Positions 1-8,873 of a stretch of 39,622 nucleotides of DNA are shown piece by piece. Numbering within the stretch: position 1 is the first letter of the stretch; every line of letters begins with the position of its first letter. The stretch comes from Bacteroidaceae bacterium (GTDB lineage: Bacteria > Bacteroidota > Bacteroidia > Bacteroidales > Bacteroidaceae). Location of the stretch: assembly GCA_024401185.1 (NCBI GenBank), contig JAKSLO010000011.1:1-39622 (forward strand). The letters run 5' to 3'. Position numbers and translations under genes: made by a program. The notes beneath the pieces are model-generated. The model was not told the DNA's origin. It ran no database searches and worked only from the letters and a program-made list of their open reading frames with translations.

Positions 1-396
1 TCACGAGATAACTCATACGGTTCATCAAGAGGCACATCCTATAGTGGTTCTTCATCCTCATCGCCGGCTAATGCAGATAAGCCTGTAGGGGGTGCTTCGG
101 CAATACCACCCTCATTGTGGGGCAAGACGTTGCGACGTGTAGCTTCTGTACCTACTCCGCCTGCATCTGCGGGTGCTTCATCCCCATCAGGTATGGCGGG
201 TGCTTCAAGTGTAGGCACTTCCTCCACTTCAAAACCTCTGGCTGTGGGGTGTGTCATCGAGCATAGTCGTTTTGGTCGAGGTAAGGTGGTTTCCGTCGAA
301 GGCTCTGGTCTTGACACAAAGGCTGTGGTGGAGTTTGATAATGTAGGGCGTAAGCAACTCCTGCTTCGCTTTGCCAAGTTCGATGTAATAGGGTAG
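1..396 (+). CDS. 3' end of UvrD/PcrA-type ATP-dependent DNA helicase (partial)
   Basis: The frame is open from base 1 to the TAG at 394-396, so only about the last 131 residues are present. They comprise a low-complexity Ser/Gly/Ala/Pro-rich linker (roughly residues 1-78 of the fragment), followed by a compact end module with the pattern GxxIEHSRFGRGKV, then VEFDNVGRKQLLLRFAKFD. That module is the C-terminal Tudor-like domain typical of PcrA/UvrD superfamily 1 helicases, which contacts RNA polymerase or other partners in known members. The helicase motifs themselves lie upstream of the window. The call therefore rests on the C-terminal domain alone; another SF1A helicase with the same tail is possible. 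Confidence 0.75.
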   Translation, partial: SRDNSYGSSRGTSYSGSSSSSPANADKPVGGASAIPPSLWGKTLRRVASVPTPPASAGASSPSGMAGASSVGTSSTSKPLAVGCVIEHSRFGRGKVVSVEGSGLDTKAVVEFDNVGRKQLLLRFAKFDVIG

Positions 397-449
397 AATT
401 TGTCCTTTTCTATCTCGTTATTGATGTATGGGGCCCTTCCCAACAAAGC

Positions 450-489
450 AACGGGCATCTTTTATCTCAGTAGGTAAAAGATGCCCGTT
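450..489. terminator. Perfect 15-bp hairpin between convergent genes
   Basis: Bases 450-464 pair perfectly with 475-489 around a 10-base loop. It lies between the helicase stop (396) and the 3' end of the minus-strand esterase (607). No long T-run follows on either strand, so it may be a weak bidirectional terminator or an RNA 3'-end stabiliser. Confidence 0.55.
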
Positions 490-522
490 ATTAGTTGCTG
501 TTATTCAGTAACCTATGCGTTA

Positions 523-601
523 TTACTTGAAGTATGTTTTTTTACTTTTTTTACTTAAAGTATGCTTTATTTCATGAAATATAACTGGTTACTTGAGTAT
601 G
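523..601. repeat. Three imperfect copies of TTACTTGAAGTATG
   Basis: Copies start at 523, 551 and 589 (the third lacks one base). Each is followed by a T-rich stretch. No coding potential is seen. They lie between convergent genes. Confidence 0.55.
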
Positions 602-606
602 CTTTG

Positions 607-1491
<885 letters not shown>

Positions 1492-1687
1492 CTAACTTTG
1501 TTTTTTGAGTTTGTTAATTTTTGTTTTCTTTATTTACGTAATATTTGACCTTTCCAAATAAAAAAGGTTTAAAAAGAATCATGATTTTTTCAACAATCGC
1601 AATCATCTGTGTCTGTGTTAAACTGAATTTTTCAGAATTGGTTGAGTGAAGGCATAAAATAATAAACGCATAGACCGTTTTGATCTT

Positions 1688-1882
1688 TTATTTCGGTTTC
1701 TTCTTGTTCTTTTCTCGTTTCTTCCTCTTCTCTTCCTCCTTCATCAATTCTGGGTAGGCCGTACGGCGCAGTTCTGGTAACAGTACCTCTTGCCACAGTC
1801 TTTGTCCATAACCTTTGGGGTAGGGGGTAACGTGTCCCCATACTCCGCATTCAATCTTTATTTTCTTCTTTTTCTCTTGCAT
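1688..1882 (-). CDS. Small basic protein, unknown (64 aa)
   Basis: An ATG-started frame encodes 64 residues with a non-random look: Lys-rich start (QEKKKKIK), central ECGVWGHVTPYPKGYGQRLW, then LLPELRRTAYPELMKEEE and a strongly basic KR-rich tail. I do not recognise the family. It starts 13 bases after the stop of a tiny acidic frame (1896-1988), with A-rich sequence between them as is usual before Bacteroidota starts. No signal peptide or membrane segment is seen. The competing plus-strand frame here reads as an unstructured hydrophobic/His string and looks like a shadow. Confidence 0.5.
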   Translation of the reverse strand: MQEKKKKIKIECGVWGHVTPYPKGYGQRLWQEVLLPELRRTAYPELMKEEEKRKKREKNKKKPK

Positions 1883-1895
1883 GGCTATTCTCTAT

Positions 1896-1988
1896 TTATT
1901 CATCTTCGTATTCATCATCATCATATTCGTCATCATCTTCATCATCTTCCATGTATGACTCTTCCGTTTTTCCGTTATTCCATTGCAT
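1896..1988 (-). CDS. Tiny acidic Asp/Glu/Tyr-rich peptide (30 aa)
   Basis: ATG at 1988 down to TAA at 1896 gives a 30-residue peptide: MQWNNGKTEESY followed by an almost pure Asp/Glu/Tyr stretch of 18 residues. It sits directly upstream of, and in the same direction as, the basic 64-residue frame. A minus-strand TATCTTTG box (2080-2087) lies about 90 bases upstream. It may be a real peptide, a translational leader for the basic frame, or chance low complexity from GAT/GAA repeats. Confidence 0.35.
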   Translation of the reverse strand: MQWNNGKTEESYMEDDEDDDEYDDDEYEDE

Positions 1989-2079
1989 TGGAATAATAAA
2001 ATACACCATGACATTCAAGAGTACCAACTCCCAAAAATGATTCAAACACCAATCTACCATATCATTCTACTTTTTTTTG

Positions 2080-2087
2080 CAAAGATA
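2080..2087 (-). promoter_or_regulatory. Candidate -7 box (TATCTTTG) for the two small minus-strand ORFs
   Basis: The complement of 2080-2087 reads TATCTTTG, a match to the Bacteroidota -7 consensus TAnnTTTG. I see no clear TTTG about 20 bases upstream, so the assignment is tentative. Confidence 0.4.
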
Positions 2088-2245
2088 CAAGCTATTATAG
2101 AATCTATCTTTTTCCTCTTGCATGTTTTTTGCATCGCAAAACCACAACTGTATCATAAACGTACTATTTTACGTCAAGCAGACAATTATTGGCCTTTTCT
2201 TTGCAAAACATTGCTCATTATTCCTGTTGTTTGTAATATTAGTGG

Positions 2246-2253
2246 TATCTTTG
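2246..2253 (+). promoter_or_regulatory. -7 promoter box for the 464-aa gene
   Basis: TATCTTTG lies 23 bases before the ATG at 2277, giving a short leader. The -33 element is unclear: a TTTG at 2230-2233 is too close (12 bases) and a GTTG at 2226-2229 gives 16. Confidence 0.6.
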
Positions 2254-2276
2254 TGCATCAATTTAAACGATAAATC

Positions 2277-3671
2277 ATGATAGACGAATCTGATAAATAT
2301 GAAGAGTGGCTTACAGCCATAGCCAATACACGCTTCATCTACAATACCATGGAAGAGTTGGAGCAGATGCTCGATACGCACTCCATACATAGTAATGGCA
2401 TTAAGCGCAGTTTTCTCACCCCACAGAAGCTTCGTTCTGCCTTTCGTGACCTGATGGTGGAAGTAGACGTCCTTACTGATGGTCAAATAAGTCTTGACCT
2501 TCTAATGCTGCGCTATCATCGTGCATGGACGTTCTTTCGCAAAAACCTTCATCGTCGTTCCAATCCAGAGCAGATAGCTCTCGAACTGCTCACCTATTGC
2601 TATCCTCCTTTCATCAGGGAGGGCATACGCCCCATGAACCTTGCCATATATGAGCAGGTAGAAAAGCTTGAAATTAACGTCCCCTTCCTCGTCCTGATGC
2701 TCATGAAGGCTGTCCCTGGCTATGACTCCAAGGGGGGCGACGTGATAGACATACCTCGTAAGTTTGAGCAAGTCATGCTACTGATGGAGAAGCTTATGGC
2801 CAAAAGTCCCAGTTTCAGCATTCTGCCTGCCATCACGCAAGCCAGAGAGGAAGCCTACAAGTCACGACTGATGCTTTTCTATCACGTATCGCGCATCCTC
2901 AATATCTATGAGTCATATTCCACTTCCGAGAATCTCTACGACACGTCAATCACTCTCAAGCAGAGTTATATAAACCTCGACATAGAGGGCTTTTGGAATG
3001 AGTGTGGCGGTAAGCTTGAAAGTACCAATTTCTGGCAGATTGAAGATACGTGCGATAACGGCACTTACTTTATGACTCGTTGGCACAAGGATGCACAAAA
3101 CCAGCTTACAGCCATTCGTTACTCACTGTTCCTGATCGAAGATTCCGATGGTCAGTTTGTGTACTACTTGCTTCATCCCGAAGCCATCAAGCACCGCATG
3201 AAGGGACTTCCTTATGGTGATGCCGACCAGGTGTGGTACAAAACCGAATGCTTGGACGAGCATCCCTCCGAGCTACCTCTGGAAAGGCTCATGTATTCGG
3301 GTGTATGGCCGCAATCCATTCATCTCACCCGATGCACAAACATGGAGGTTCTTGCACAATATGACAGGTGGTTGCATCACGACTGTCAGATAGTAAAGCC
3401 TTATCAGCATCTTGAGTACGAATTTCATCGCAACCTCTATGCCATCACGCGCACACATCTCTATATCCCTTCCGAGAACGAGGGAGAGTATTTCAAGGTT
3501 CCGCTCTCATCCTATGATGGTTTTGACCGCATCCAGATGAGCGATAGTGTGGGTTCCATGGTCATGAATGGTCAAACCTATCTCGTCTTTGACGAGTTCT
3601 TGCTCTACATACCTGCCAGTAAGAAGGCGCTTCAGAAGTACGGCATAGAAAGGGTTCGCTGCATAGAATAA
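2277..3671 (+). CDS. Protein of unknown function (464 aa)
   Basis: The frame is full length with its own promoter box and shows no signal peptide, transmembrane segment or nucleotide-binding loop, so it is probably cytoplasmic. Roughly residues 1-215 look mainly helical (MEELEQMLDTH, KLRSAFRDLMVEVDVL, EQVMLLMEKLM). Residues 240-464 are richer in aromatic beta-strand-like segments (FWQIEDTCDNGTYFMTRWHKD, LFLIEDSDGQFVYYLL). I do not recognise a family. Neighbours are divergent small ORFs on the left and the regulator/beta-propeller pair on the right, neither of which suggests a job. Codon use looks like that of the surrounding genes. Confidence 0.8.
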   Translation: MIDESDKYEEWLTAIANTRFIYNTMEELEQMLDTHSIHSNGIKRSFLTPQKLRSAFRDLMVEVDVLTDGQISLDLLMLRYHRAWTFFRKNLHRRSNPEQIALELLTYCYPPFIREGIRPMNLAIYEQVEKLEINVPFLVLMLMKAVPGYDSKGGDVIDIPRKFEQVMLLMEKLMAKSPSFSILPAITQAREEAYKSRLMLFYHVSRILNIYESYSTSENLYDTSITLKQSYINLDIEGFWNECGGKLESTNFWQIEDTCDNGTYFMTRWHKDAQNQLTAIRYSLFLIEDSDGQFVYYLLHPEAIKHRMKGLPYGDADQVWYKTECLDEHPSELPLERLMYSGVWPQSIHLTRCTNMEVLAQYDRWLHHDCQIVKPYQHLEYEFHRNLYAITRTHLYIPSENEGEYFKVPLSSYDGFDRIQMSDSVGSMVMNGQTYLVFDEFLLYIPASKKALQKYGIERVRCIE

Positions 3672-3744
3672 CCGTTTCCCTTATTGAAGATTACCACTTA
3701 TTCACTAAGGCATCTGTTTCACCATCCTTTTGCCTTCGCTTTAG

Positions 3745-3819
3745 GTGCGCTCACGGTGCGCTCACGATTCTCCACGGATTTGTGAGCGCACCGTGAGTGC
3801 TGCGTGAGTGCTGCGTGAA
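3745..3819. repeat. Two-armed palindromic repeat element
   Basis: GTGCGCTCAC occurs twice in tandem (3745-3754, 3756-3765). Bases 3750-3765 pair perfectly with 3782-3797 (16-bp stem, 16-base loop). Two degenerate copies of CGTGAGTGCTG follow. There is no T-run. The layout is matched by a different-sequence element at 13486-13529. Confidence 0.65.
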
Positions 3820-3946
3820 GGATAAGTGGGACAAACTAAGGCCAAAAACGTGGTTTCTTGTCATTATACATCATAGTCTTTGCTACTTTGCATTTTGTAC
3901 ATCCAAAAAAAATGGGATGATGTAAGATGATAATGAAAAAAATGTG

Positions 3947-3954
3947 TATCTTTG
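3947..3954 (+). promoter_or_regulatory. -7 promoter box very close to the regulator start
   Basis: TATCTTTG ends only 8 bases before the ATG at 3963. A transcript begun here would be almost leaderless. This argues against the in-frame ATG at 3927 being the start. Confidence 0.5.
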
Positions 3955-3962
3955 TATTTGAA

Positions 3963-4814
3963 ATGAAAAAACTAACCTACATACTTGCCTTGTGTCTTGT
4001 GTTTCTGAGTTGTCATAAAGACGAAGAAGAACCACAGGATGTACCCCTCCAGCTAACCTATGCCGAGCATTTGATAGAAGGGAGACAGAATATGCCATTG
4101 GCCCTCTTTCTGCTTGAAGAACTGGAAGACTCGATAAAAGTGATGTCGGATTCTGTGCAGACACGCTATCATTTGGCCAAGAGTCTTGCCTTCTCGATCG
4201 ACGCCCTTTCGGCGGACATGGAGCCTCTTGACTCTGCTTCGCGCAATACAATCATACAAGAACTCCTTGAACTCGACACTCAGACGCGCAATTACCACCA
4301 ACGCAACACCCTGCAGGCTCATGTCAAGCAGCTGCTCATATATGGTGTGCTGGGACTTCTGGCCATTGTGATTGGTGTGTTTGGCTATCTGTATTGGCGA
4401 AAGGCACGCAAGACGTCAGCGCTAAAGCTTCTGATTAAAAAGGTCAGCTCTAAACCAACCACCTTGTTTATGAAGGCGGAGGAGTCTTTTGAGCAAATAG
4501 CGGATAATGGACGATGCCCCACCTCGGAAGAGTGGGAACAGATGCACGCCTATCTCTGCTGCATATACCCTGGCCTGACTCCCTTCCTGGAGAAGCATCA
4601 GGGGACGCTCAACAACACGGAACTACAGCTATGCCTGCTTACGTGCACCAACATCCGCCAGAAGCAGGTGGCCACGCTGCTTAGCGTTAGCCCTCAGAAC
4701 CTGCGAAACCTCAAGGTGCGACTTTATGCCAAGCTCACCGGGCAGGAATGCCCGTCCGTGCAGATGTTCTCGGATTTCATAAAGGAAGGTGTTAAGGCAA
4801 CCCCCACGGAGTGA
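3963..4814 (+). CDS. Membrane-anchored HTH regulator with lipoprotein signal
   Basis: I start the protein at the ATG at 3963 (283 aa), because it begins with the lipoprotein signal MKKLTYILALCLVFLSC, with acylated Cys at about residue 17. The in-frame ATG at 3927 would bury this signal. Residues 20-120 form a helical, probably TPR-like, periplasmic part. Residues 124-146 are a transmembrane helix (LIYGVLGLLAIVIGVFGYLYW). Residues 219-262 are a LuxR/sigma-like helix-turn-helix (ELQLCLLTCTNIRQKQVATL, then SVSPQNLRNLKVRLY). This is a known Bacteroidota arrangement in which a periplasmic sensor is tied directly to a cytoplasmic DNA-binding domain. It converges on the beta-propeller lipoprotein gene at 4923-6317, a plausible partner. 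Confidence 0.75.
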   Translation: MKKLTYILALCLVFLSCHKDEEEPQDVPLQLTYAEHLIEGRQNMPLALFLLEELEDSIKVMSDSVQTRYHLAKSLAFSIDALSADMEPLDSASRNTIIQELLELDTQTRNYHQRNTLQAHVKQLLIYGVLGLLAIVIGVFGYLYWRKARKTSALKLLIKKVSSKPTTLFMKAEESFEQIADNGRCPTSEEWEQMHAYLCCIYPGLTPFLEKHQGTLNNTELQLCLLTCTNIRQKQVATLLSVSPQNLRNLKVRLYAKLTGQECPSVQMFSDFIKEGVKATPTE

Positions 4815-4821
4815 GGGTTGC
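4797..4821. terminator. Hairpin across the regulator stop codon
   Basis: GCAACCCCCAC (4797-4807) pairs with GTGAGGGTTGC (4811-4821), with one mismatch and a 3-base loop, and overlaps the TGA at 4812-4814. No T-run follows, so termination is uncertain. Confidence 0.4.
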
Positions 4822-4922
4822 TATGTGAGTTTTCAGCCTTCAGCATTCCTCTTTACTCTCTTTCGCAATTACTCTTCCTGCTAATCGTCCCCATATTCTG
4901 TCTTTTCGTCGCGTATTTCTAC

Positions 4923-6317
4923 TTAATCTACTATTATTTCTAGTATTTCTGGATCATCGTCATCTAGTATTTTTTCAATTTCCTTGTCAATTACATCTTT
5001 CATCTTCTGCCTTTGATCGGCTTTTTCTCTTACTTCCTGTTCGGTAAGTGTCAAGCCCTTTTTCTTGTAGAAGTTGATGTATTCCGTGATGCCGGCGTTC
5101 TCCACATCCAGTTTCATGATGACGAGCACTGGGTTATCGTCCAGTTTCAGTTTGTGCACCATTTTCACGTCTTCAGGCTTAGGCATTTCCATTTCATCAA
5201 AGAGTGCTGCACTTTTTGACTTTGTCATGTTGGCACAGAAATTCTTGGCTTCGAGAGGGCTTACAAACGAGTAGAAATAACCGTCGTTGAGCGAAATGGG
5301 GTTCGTGATGTAGGAATCGTGATGATAGTTGGAAATGAACTGCCAGAATGTTCTTGGAACAAAGTATGACCCACACGTAAAGCTGCTTTTGTTGCTTTTG
5401 AAGTCAGCAATCATCGTGTACGTAGAAGAACCCTCATCAAAGTACCTGTCGAAATCGACATCCTTTTCCTGCGTGTTGAATGTGAATCCTGGTTGCCACG
5501 ATGTGATGACGAATCTGTTGGAAAACAAAAGGCCTGAAGTATTTTCATACTTTTTACGGTACACATAGCGGGTAATGGCCTTATCGGGAGTAATTTGCCA
5601 TACGGTGTCGAGTTTGTGCATAAACACTTGGTCGTTGTCTTTCATTACACTTGCACCATTAGATTTAACCTTGCTGATGTAATCTCCTTGTTTGTTGGTA
5701 AGGAACAAGTATCTCTCACGTCGTGAGCCAGATGTGATCATTTCGTTCATCTGGACATTCCCAGTAAAATAGGGCAAACTGTATCCTATAATGGGTTCTA
5801 TGCGCAAGAGTTTACCGTTATATGAATAGATACGCTGCTGATTCTTTGCTCGGTCATGCAGCAGCACTTCCTTTTCGCTTCTGCAAATGGTCATGTCATA
5901 AATGTCACCGTCGTAGTCAAGCTTGGCAATAAACTTTCCCTTCATGTCGAATATGGCACACTGGTCGTCCCCATTATTCGAATATCTCACGAAAAGTTTG
6001 TTATCGTCCATAAGTACACGATTTATCCATCCAATTTTGTCACCAGGTATCTTGCCAAGAGGAATGACTTTATCTACGCTGAGATGGTCATTCACAGTAG
6101 ATCCTGTCATGGGATTCTTCACGGGGTTATACTGTGAGGGGTTACCATTAGGCAAATCGATGTAACGCACGTGTGAGTCATCACATTCAAGGTTAGCAAC
6201 CTGTTGTGCATCCTCGTAGCTGATAGAGGATGTCTCGTTGCTGGATGTCAGCATGGCTGACTGGCAGCTGCAGAGCAAAACGAGTAACGAACTAATCAGA
6301 AAACTGTTCTTTTTCAT
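4923..6317 (-). CDS. 6-bladed beta-propeller lipoprotein
   Basis: The protein has 464 residues and starts with the lipoprotein signal MKKNSFLISSLLVLLCSC. The body shows repeated propeller-like strands (KLFVRYSNNGDDQCAIFDMKG, FIAKLDYDGDIYDMTICRSE, VLLHDRAKNQQRIYSYNGKL), matching the Bacteroidota 6-bladed beta-propeller family (DUF5128/NHL-like). The C-terminus is an acidic, possibly coiled tail (DKEIEKILDDDDPEI). Members are surface or periplasmic lipoproteins of poorly known function, often encoded beside TPR/TM/HTH regulators like the one at 3963-4814. A good promoter lies at 6359-6390. The binding partner is unknown. Confidence 0.75.
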   Translation of the reverse strand: MKKNSFLISSLLVLLCSCQSAMLTSSNETSSISYEDAQQVANLECDDSHVRYIDLPNGNPSQYNPVKNPMTGSTVNDHLSVDKVIPLGKIPGDKIGWINRVLMDDNKLFVRYSNNGDDQCAIFDMKGKFIAKLDYDGDIYDMTICRSEKEVLLHDRAKNQQRIYSYNGKLLRIEPIIGYSLPYFTGNVQMNEMITSGSRRERYLFLTNKQGDYISKVKSNGASVMKDNDQVFMHKLDTVWQITPDKAITRYVYRKKYENTSGLLFSNRFVITSWQPGFTFNTQEKDVDFDRYFDEGSSTYTMIADFKSNKSSFTCGSYFVPRTFWQFISNYHHDSYITNPISLNDGYFYSFVSPLEAKNFCANMTKSKSAALFDEMEMPKPEDVKMVHKLKLDDNPVLVIMKLDVENAGITEYINFYKKKGLTLTEQEVREKADQRQKMKDVIDKEIEKILDDDDPEILEIIVD

Positions 6318-6358
6318 ATTTCGGGAATTTAGATTGTAGAATGTTGATTTTTGTGTTG

Positions 6359-6390
6359 CAAAGTTACATTTTTGCCCTATTTACCGCAAA
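6359..6390 (-). promoter_or_regulatory. Promoter of the beta-propeller gene
   Basis: On the minus strand TTTG (complement of 6387-6390), 20 bases, then TAACTTTG (complement of 6359-6366): a full Bacteroidota -33/-7 pair, about 40 bases before the ATG at 6317. Confidence 0.7.
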
Positions 6391-6623
6391 AAAATGAGTA
6401 AACAAAAGTAAACAACCCTTGATTTTGTTGGTTTGACAATGTCAAAGGGGTGTTTTTTTGTGTTTTTGTCACATTTTTCCAGGAACGAGTATTTTGCTCA
6501 TCCCCAAGCACATCATTCTAAAATAACACTTATACGTTCTACTCCGCATTCTATTCGTGTGGATTGCGATTTATGAAAGCATTTTCTTGTTTGCATTGAG
6601 CACGGCGTAATGCATCTTCTGAG
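6391..6623. other. Intergenic stretch with one short dyad
   Basis: This lies between the beta-propeller promoter and the 3' end of higA. The only structure I see is TTTGAC / GTCAAA (6432-6446, 3-base loop), followed on the plus strand by GGGG and a T-run. No gene on the plus strand would need that terminator. Confidence 0.4.
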
Positions 6624-7049
6624 TTAAGAGTTGTCCTTGTGCCTGGCTCGTCTTCCGTACGGCTCTTCGCTCTCCGCTACCATGACGGGGTGCTCTTCAA
6701 GAATCTCGTAAGGACGGATGCCAAGGATACTGCATAGCTGGCGGCATATCTTAAGGGTTGGCTCTGCACGGTCATTGACGTAGTCGCTTACGCGGCTTGG
6801 GCTTACCCCGAGACGTTCAGCAAGCTGCTTGCCCGTCATTCCTGCCTCCGACATAGCGTCGGCTATAATCTGACCGAGCGTTGGCCTACCTATCGGAAAG
6901 TGCTCGTTCTCGTAATCCTCGACAATACTGCACACAATGTTGAGTTCCTGCATCAGAGGGTGTTCGAGCGGCATATCGTCGGGTGTCTGTGGGAGCAGTT
7001 CCTCTATACGCTGTTTTGCATATAGGTACATTTGTTCAGTTATATACAT
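6624..7049 (-). CDS. higA: HigA-type antitoxin / XRE-family repressor
   Basis: The protein has 141 residues. Residues 1-55 are a helical N-terminal part, and residues 57-118 are an XRE helix-turn-helix (TLGQIIADAMSEAGMTGKQL, AERLGVSPSRVSDYVNDRAE). The tail is short and charged. It starts 12 bases after the stop of the HigB-like toxin gene (7062-7355), giving the toxin-first order typical of HigBA. Its job would be to bind and neutralise the mRNA-cleaving toxin and to repress the shared promoter through the dyad at 7367-7438. The Met at 7049 fits the operon spacing. Confidence 0.85.
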   Translation of the reverse strand: MYITEQMYLYAKQRIEELLPQTPDDMPLEHPLMQELNIVCSIVEDYENEHFPIGRPTLGQIIADAMSEAGMTGKQLAERLGVSPSRVSDYVNDRAEPTLKICRQLCSILGIRPYEILEEHPVMVAESEEPYGRRARHKDNS

Positions 7050-7061
7050 ACCTAATATATT

Positions 7062-7355
7062 TTATATGGTTGAACAATCTAACTTATCATAGTCGGCATG
7101 TGTTCCAACCCATCGGATGAAGATGAAACCGGGTGTGAATTTAACCACGACCACGAGGCGGTAGTCATTGCCTTTGATATTGAACACATAGTGCTGATTG
7201 CCGACATAATCCGCACCAGGAAAGTCTGCCTTAATGTCAGACAACGTCTTCCATCTGGCATGTAGTGCAATGTCGTACCATCGTTCGAGCGGCGTGGCTG
7301 CATCAGCATGGTCGGCATAGAAATCGACAAGTGTCTTATGGCTTATTATTCTCAT
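7062..7355 (-). CDS. higB: HigB-type mRNA interferase toxin
   Basis: I start at the ATG at 7355 (97 aa), although the frame is open up to 7502, because MRIISHKTLVDFY is the family's usual beginning and the promoter (7376-7406) would put transcription start just upstream of it. The sequence follows the HigB_toxin family (PF09907, RelE-like fold) closely: PLERWYDIALHARWKTLSDI, then VFNIKGNDYRLVVVVKF and IRWVGTHADYDKLD. Known members cleave mRNA at the ribosome. The toxin gene precedes the antitoxin by 12 bases. Length is full, with no sign of decay. Confidence 0.88.
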   Translation of the reverse strand: MRIISHKTLVDFYADHADAATPLERWYDIALHARWKTLSDIKADFPGADYVGNQHYVFNIKGNDYRLVVVVKFTPGFIFIRWVGTHADYDKLDCSTI

Positions 7356-7366
7356 TATTCGTTGGT

Positions 7367-7438
7367 TTCCGAATGCAAATGTAGCATAATTATTCCGAAT
7401 GGCAAAATGTTTTCGCGTTTTATTTTGACATTCGGAAT
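7367..7438. promoter_or_regulatory. higBA operator: three TTCCGAATG half-sites with embedded promoter
   Basis: TTCCGAATG occurs at 7367-7375 and 7393-7401, and inverted at 7430-7438. Bases 7392-7408 and 7422-7438 form a 17-bp dyad with one mismatch. The minus-strand promoter lies inside: TTTG (complement of 7403-7406), 19 bases, TACATTTG (complement of 7376-7383). A repressor bound to the half-sites would cover both promoter boxes, as expected for autoregulation by HigA. Confidence 0.75.
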
Positions 7439-7539
7439 CGCTTGTCTTCAAAGCAGTGTTTATTCTAATAACAAAAGGTGAGCTCAAATAGTTTGAACTC
7501 ACCTTATAATTGCTATACTTTGATTCTATAACAAGACTG

Positions 7540-8547
<1,008 letters not shown>

Positions 8548-8590
8548 TTACTGTTTTTGGGGCTCTTCTTTAAATTTAGTTGATTTTATT

Positions 8591-8695
8591 GCTTACGCAA
8601 GAAATCTTTACTTCGTAGAAATCATAAGGCTCCGCTAGAAATAAAAAATTTCTTCAAAAAGATTTCCTCAATAGATTTCTAGCCAAAGGCTATAA
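8591..8695. repeat. Intergenic array of AGAAATC words with small hairpins
   Basis: Direct copies of AGAAAT(C/A), each preceded by a short CG-centred hairpin-like word, run over 8597-8642. Inverted copies GATTTC run over 8661-8680. The stem GCTAGAAAT (8634-8642) / ATTTCTAGC (8675-8683) is perfect. No ORF is credible. Confidence 0.5.
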
Positions 8696-8754
8696 AAAAA
8701 GTTTCAACCAAATTGAAGAAGAACAGTTTTTTTAATTATTAATTGAATTAATCA

Positions 8755-8869
8755 AGTTTCACAAGCTCTACTTAAAGAAGTTATGCGCCTTTGGCGCGGA
8801 AGTTCTGTCCCTTAAATTCCTTATTAACTTCCTATAACTTCCTCATACTGGAGCTTGCGAAAGTTGAAT
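8755..8869. repeat. GGAAGTTA-repeat region inside a long inverted repeat
   Basis: CAAGTTTCACAAGCTC (8755-8770) pairs, with two mismatches, with GAGCTTGCGAAAGTTG (8852-8867). Between them lie the hairpin GCGCC/GGCGC and several GGAAGTT/AACTTCC words. It is downstream of trpB2 on the minus strand, so it may shape that mRNA's 3' end. The same GGAAGTTA words recur at 31206-31278. Confidence 0.5.
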
Positions 8870-8873
8870 TACA

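Noticed and set aside
1790-1996. 68-residue plus-strand frame opposite the small basic ORF
   Set aside because: Hydrophobic/His low-complexity product, mirror of Asp/Glu and Lys codons on the other strand.
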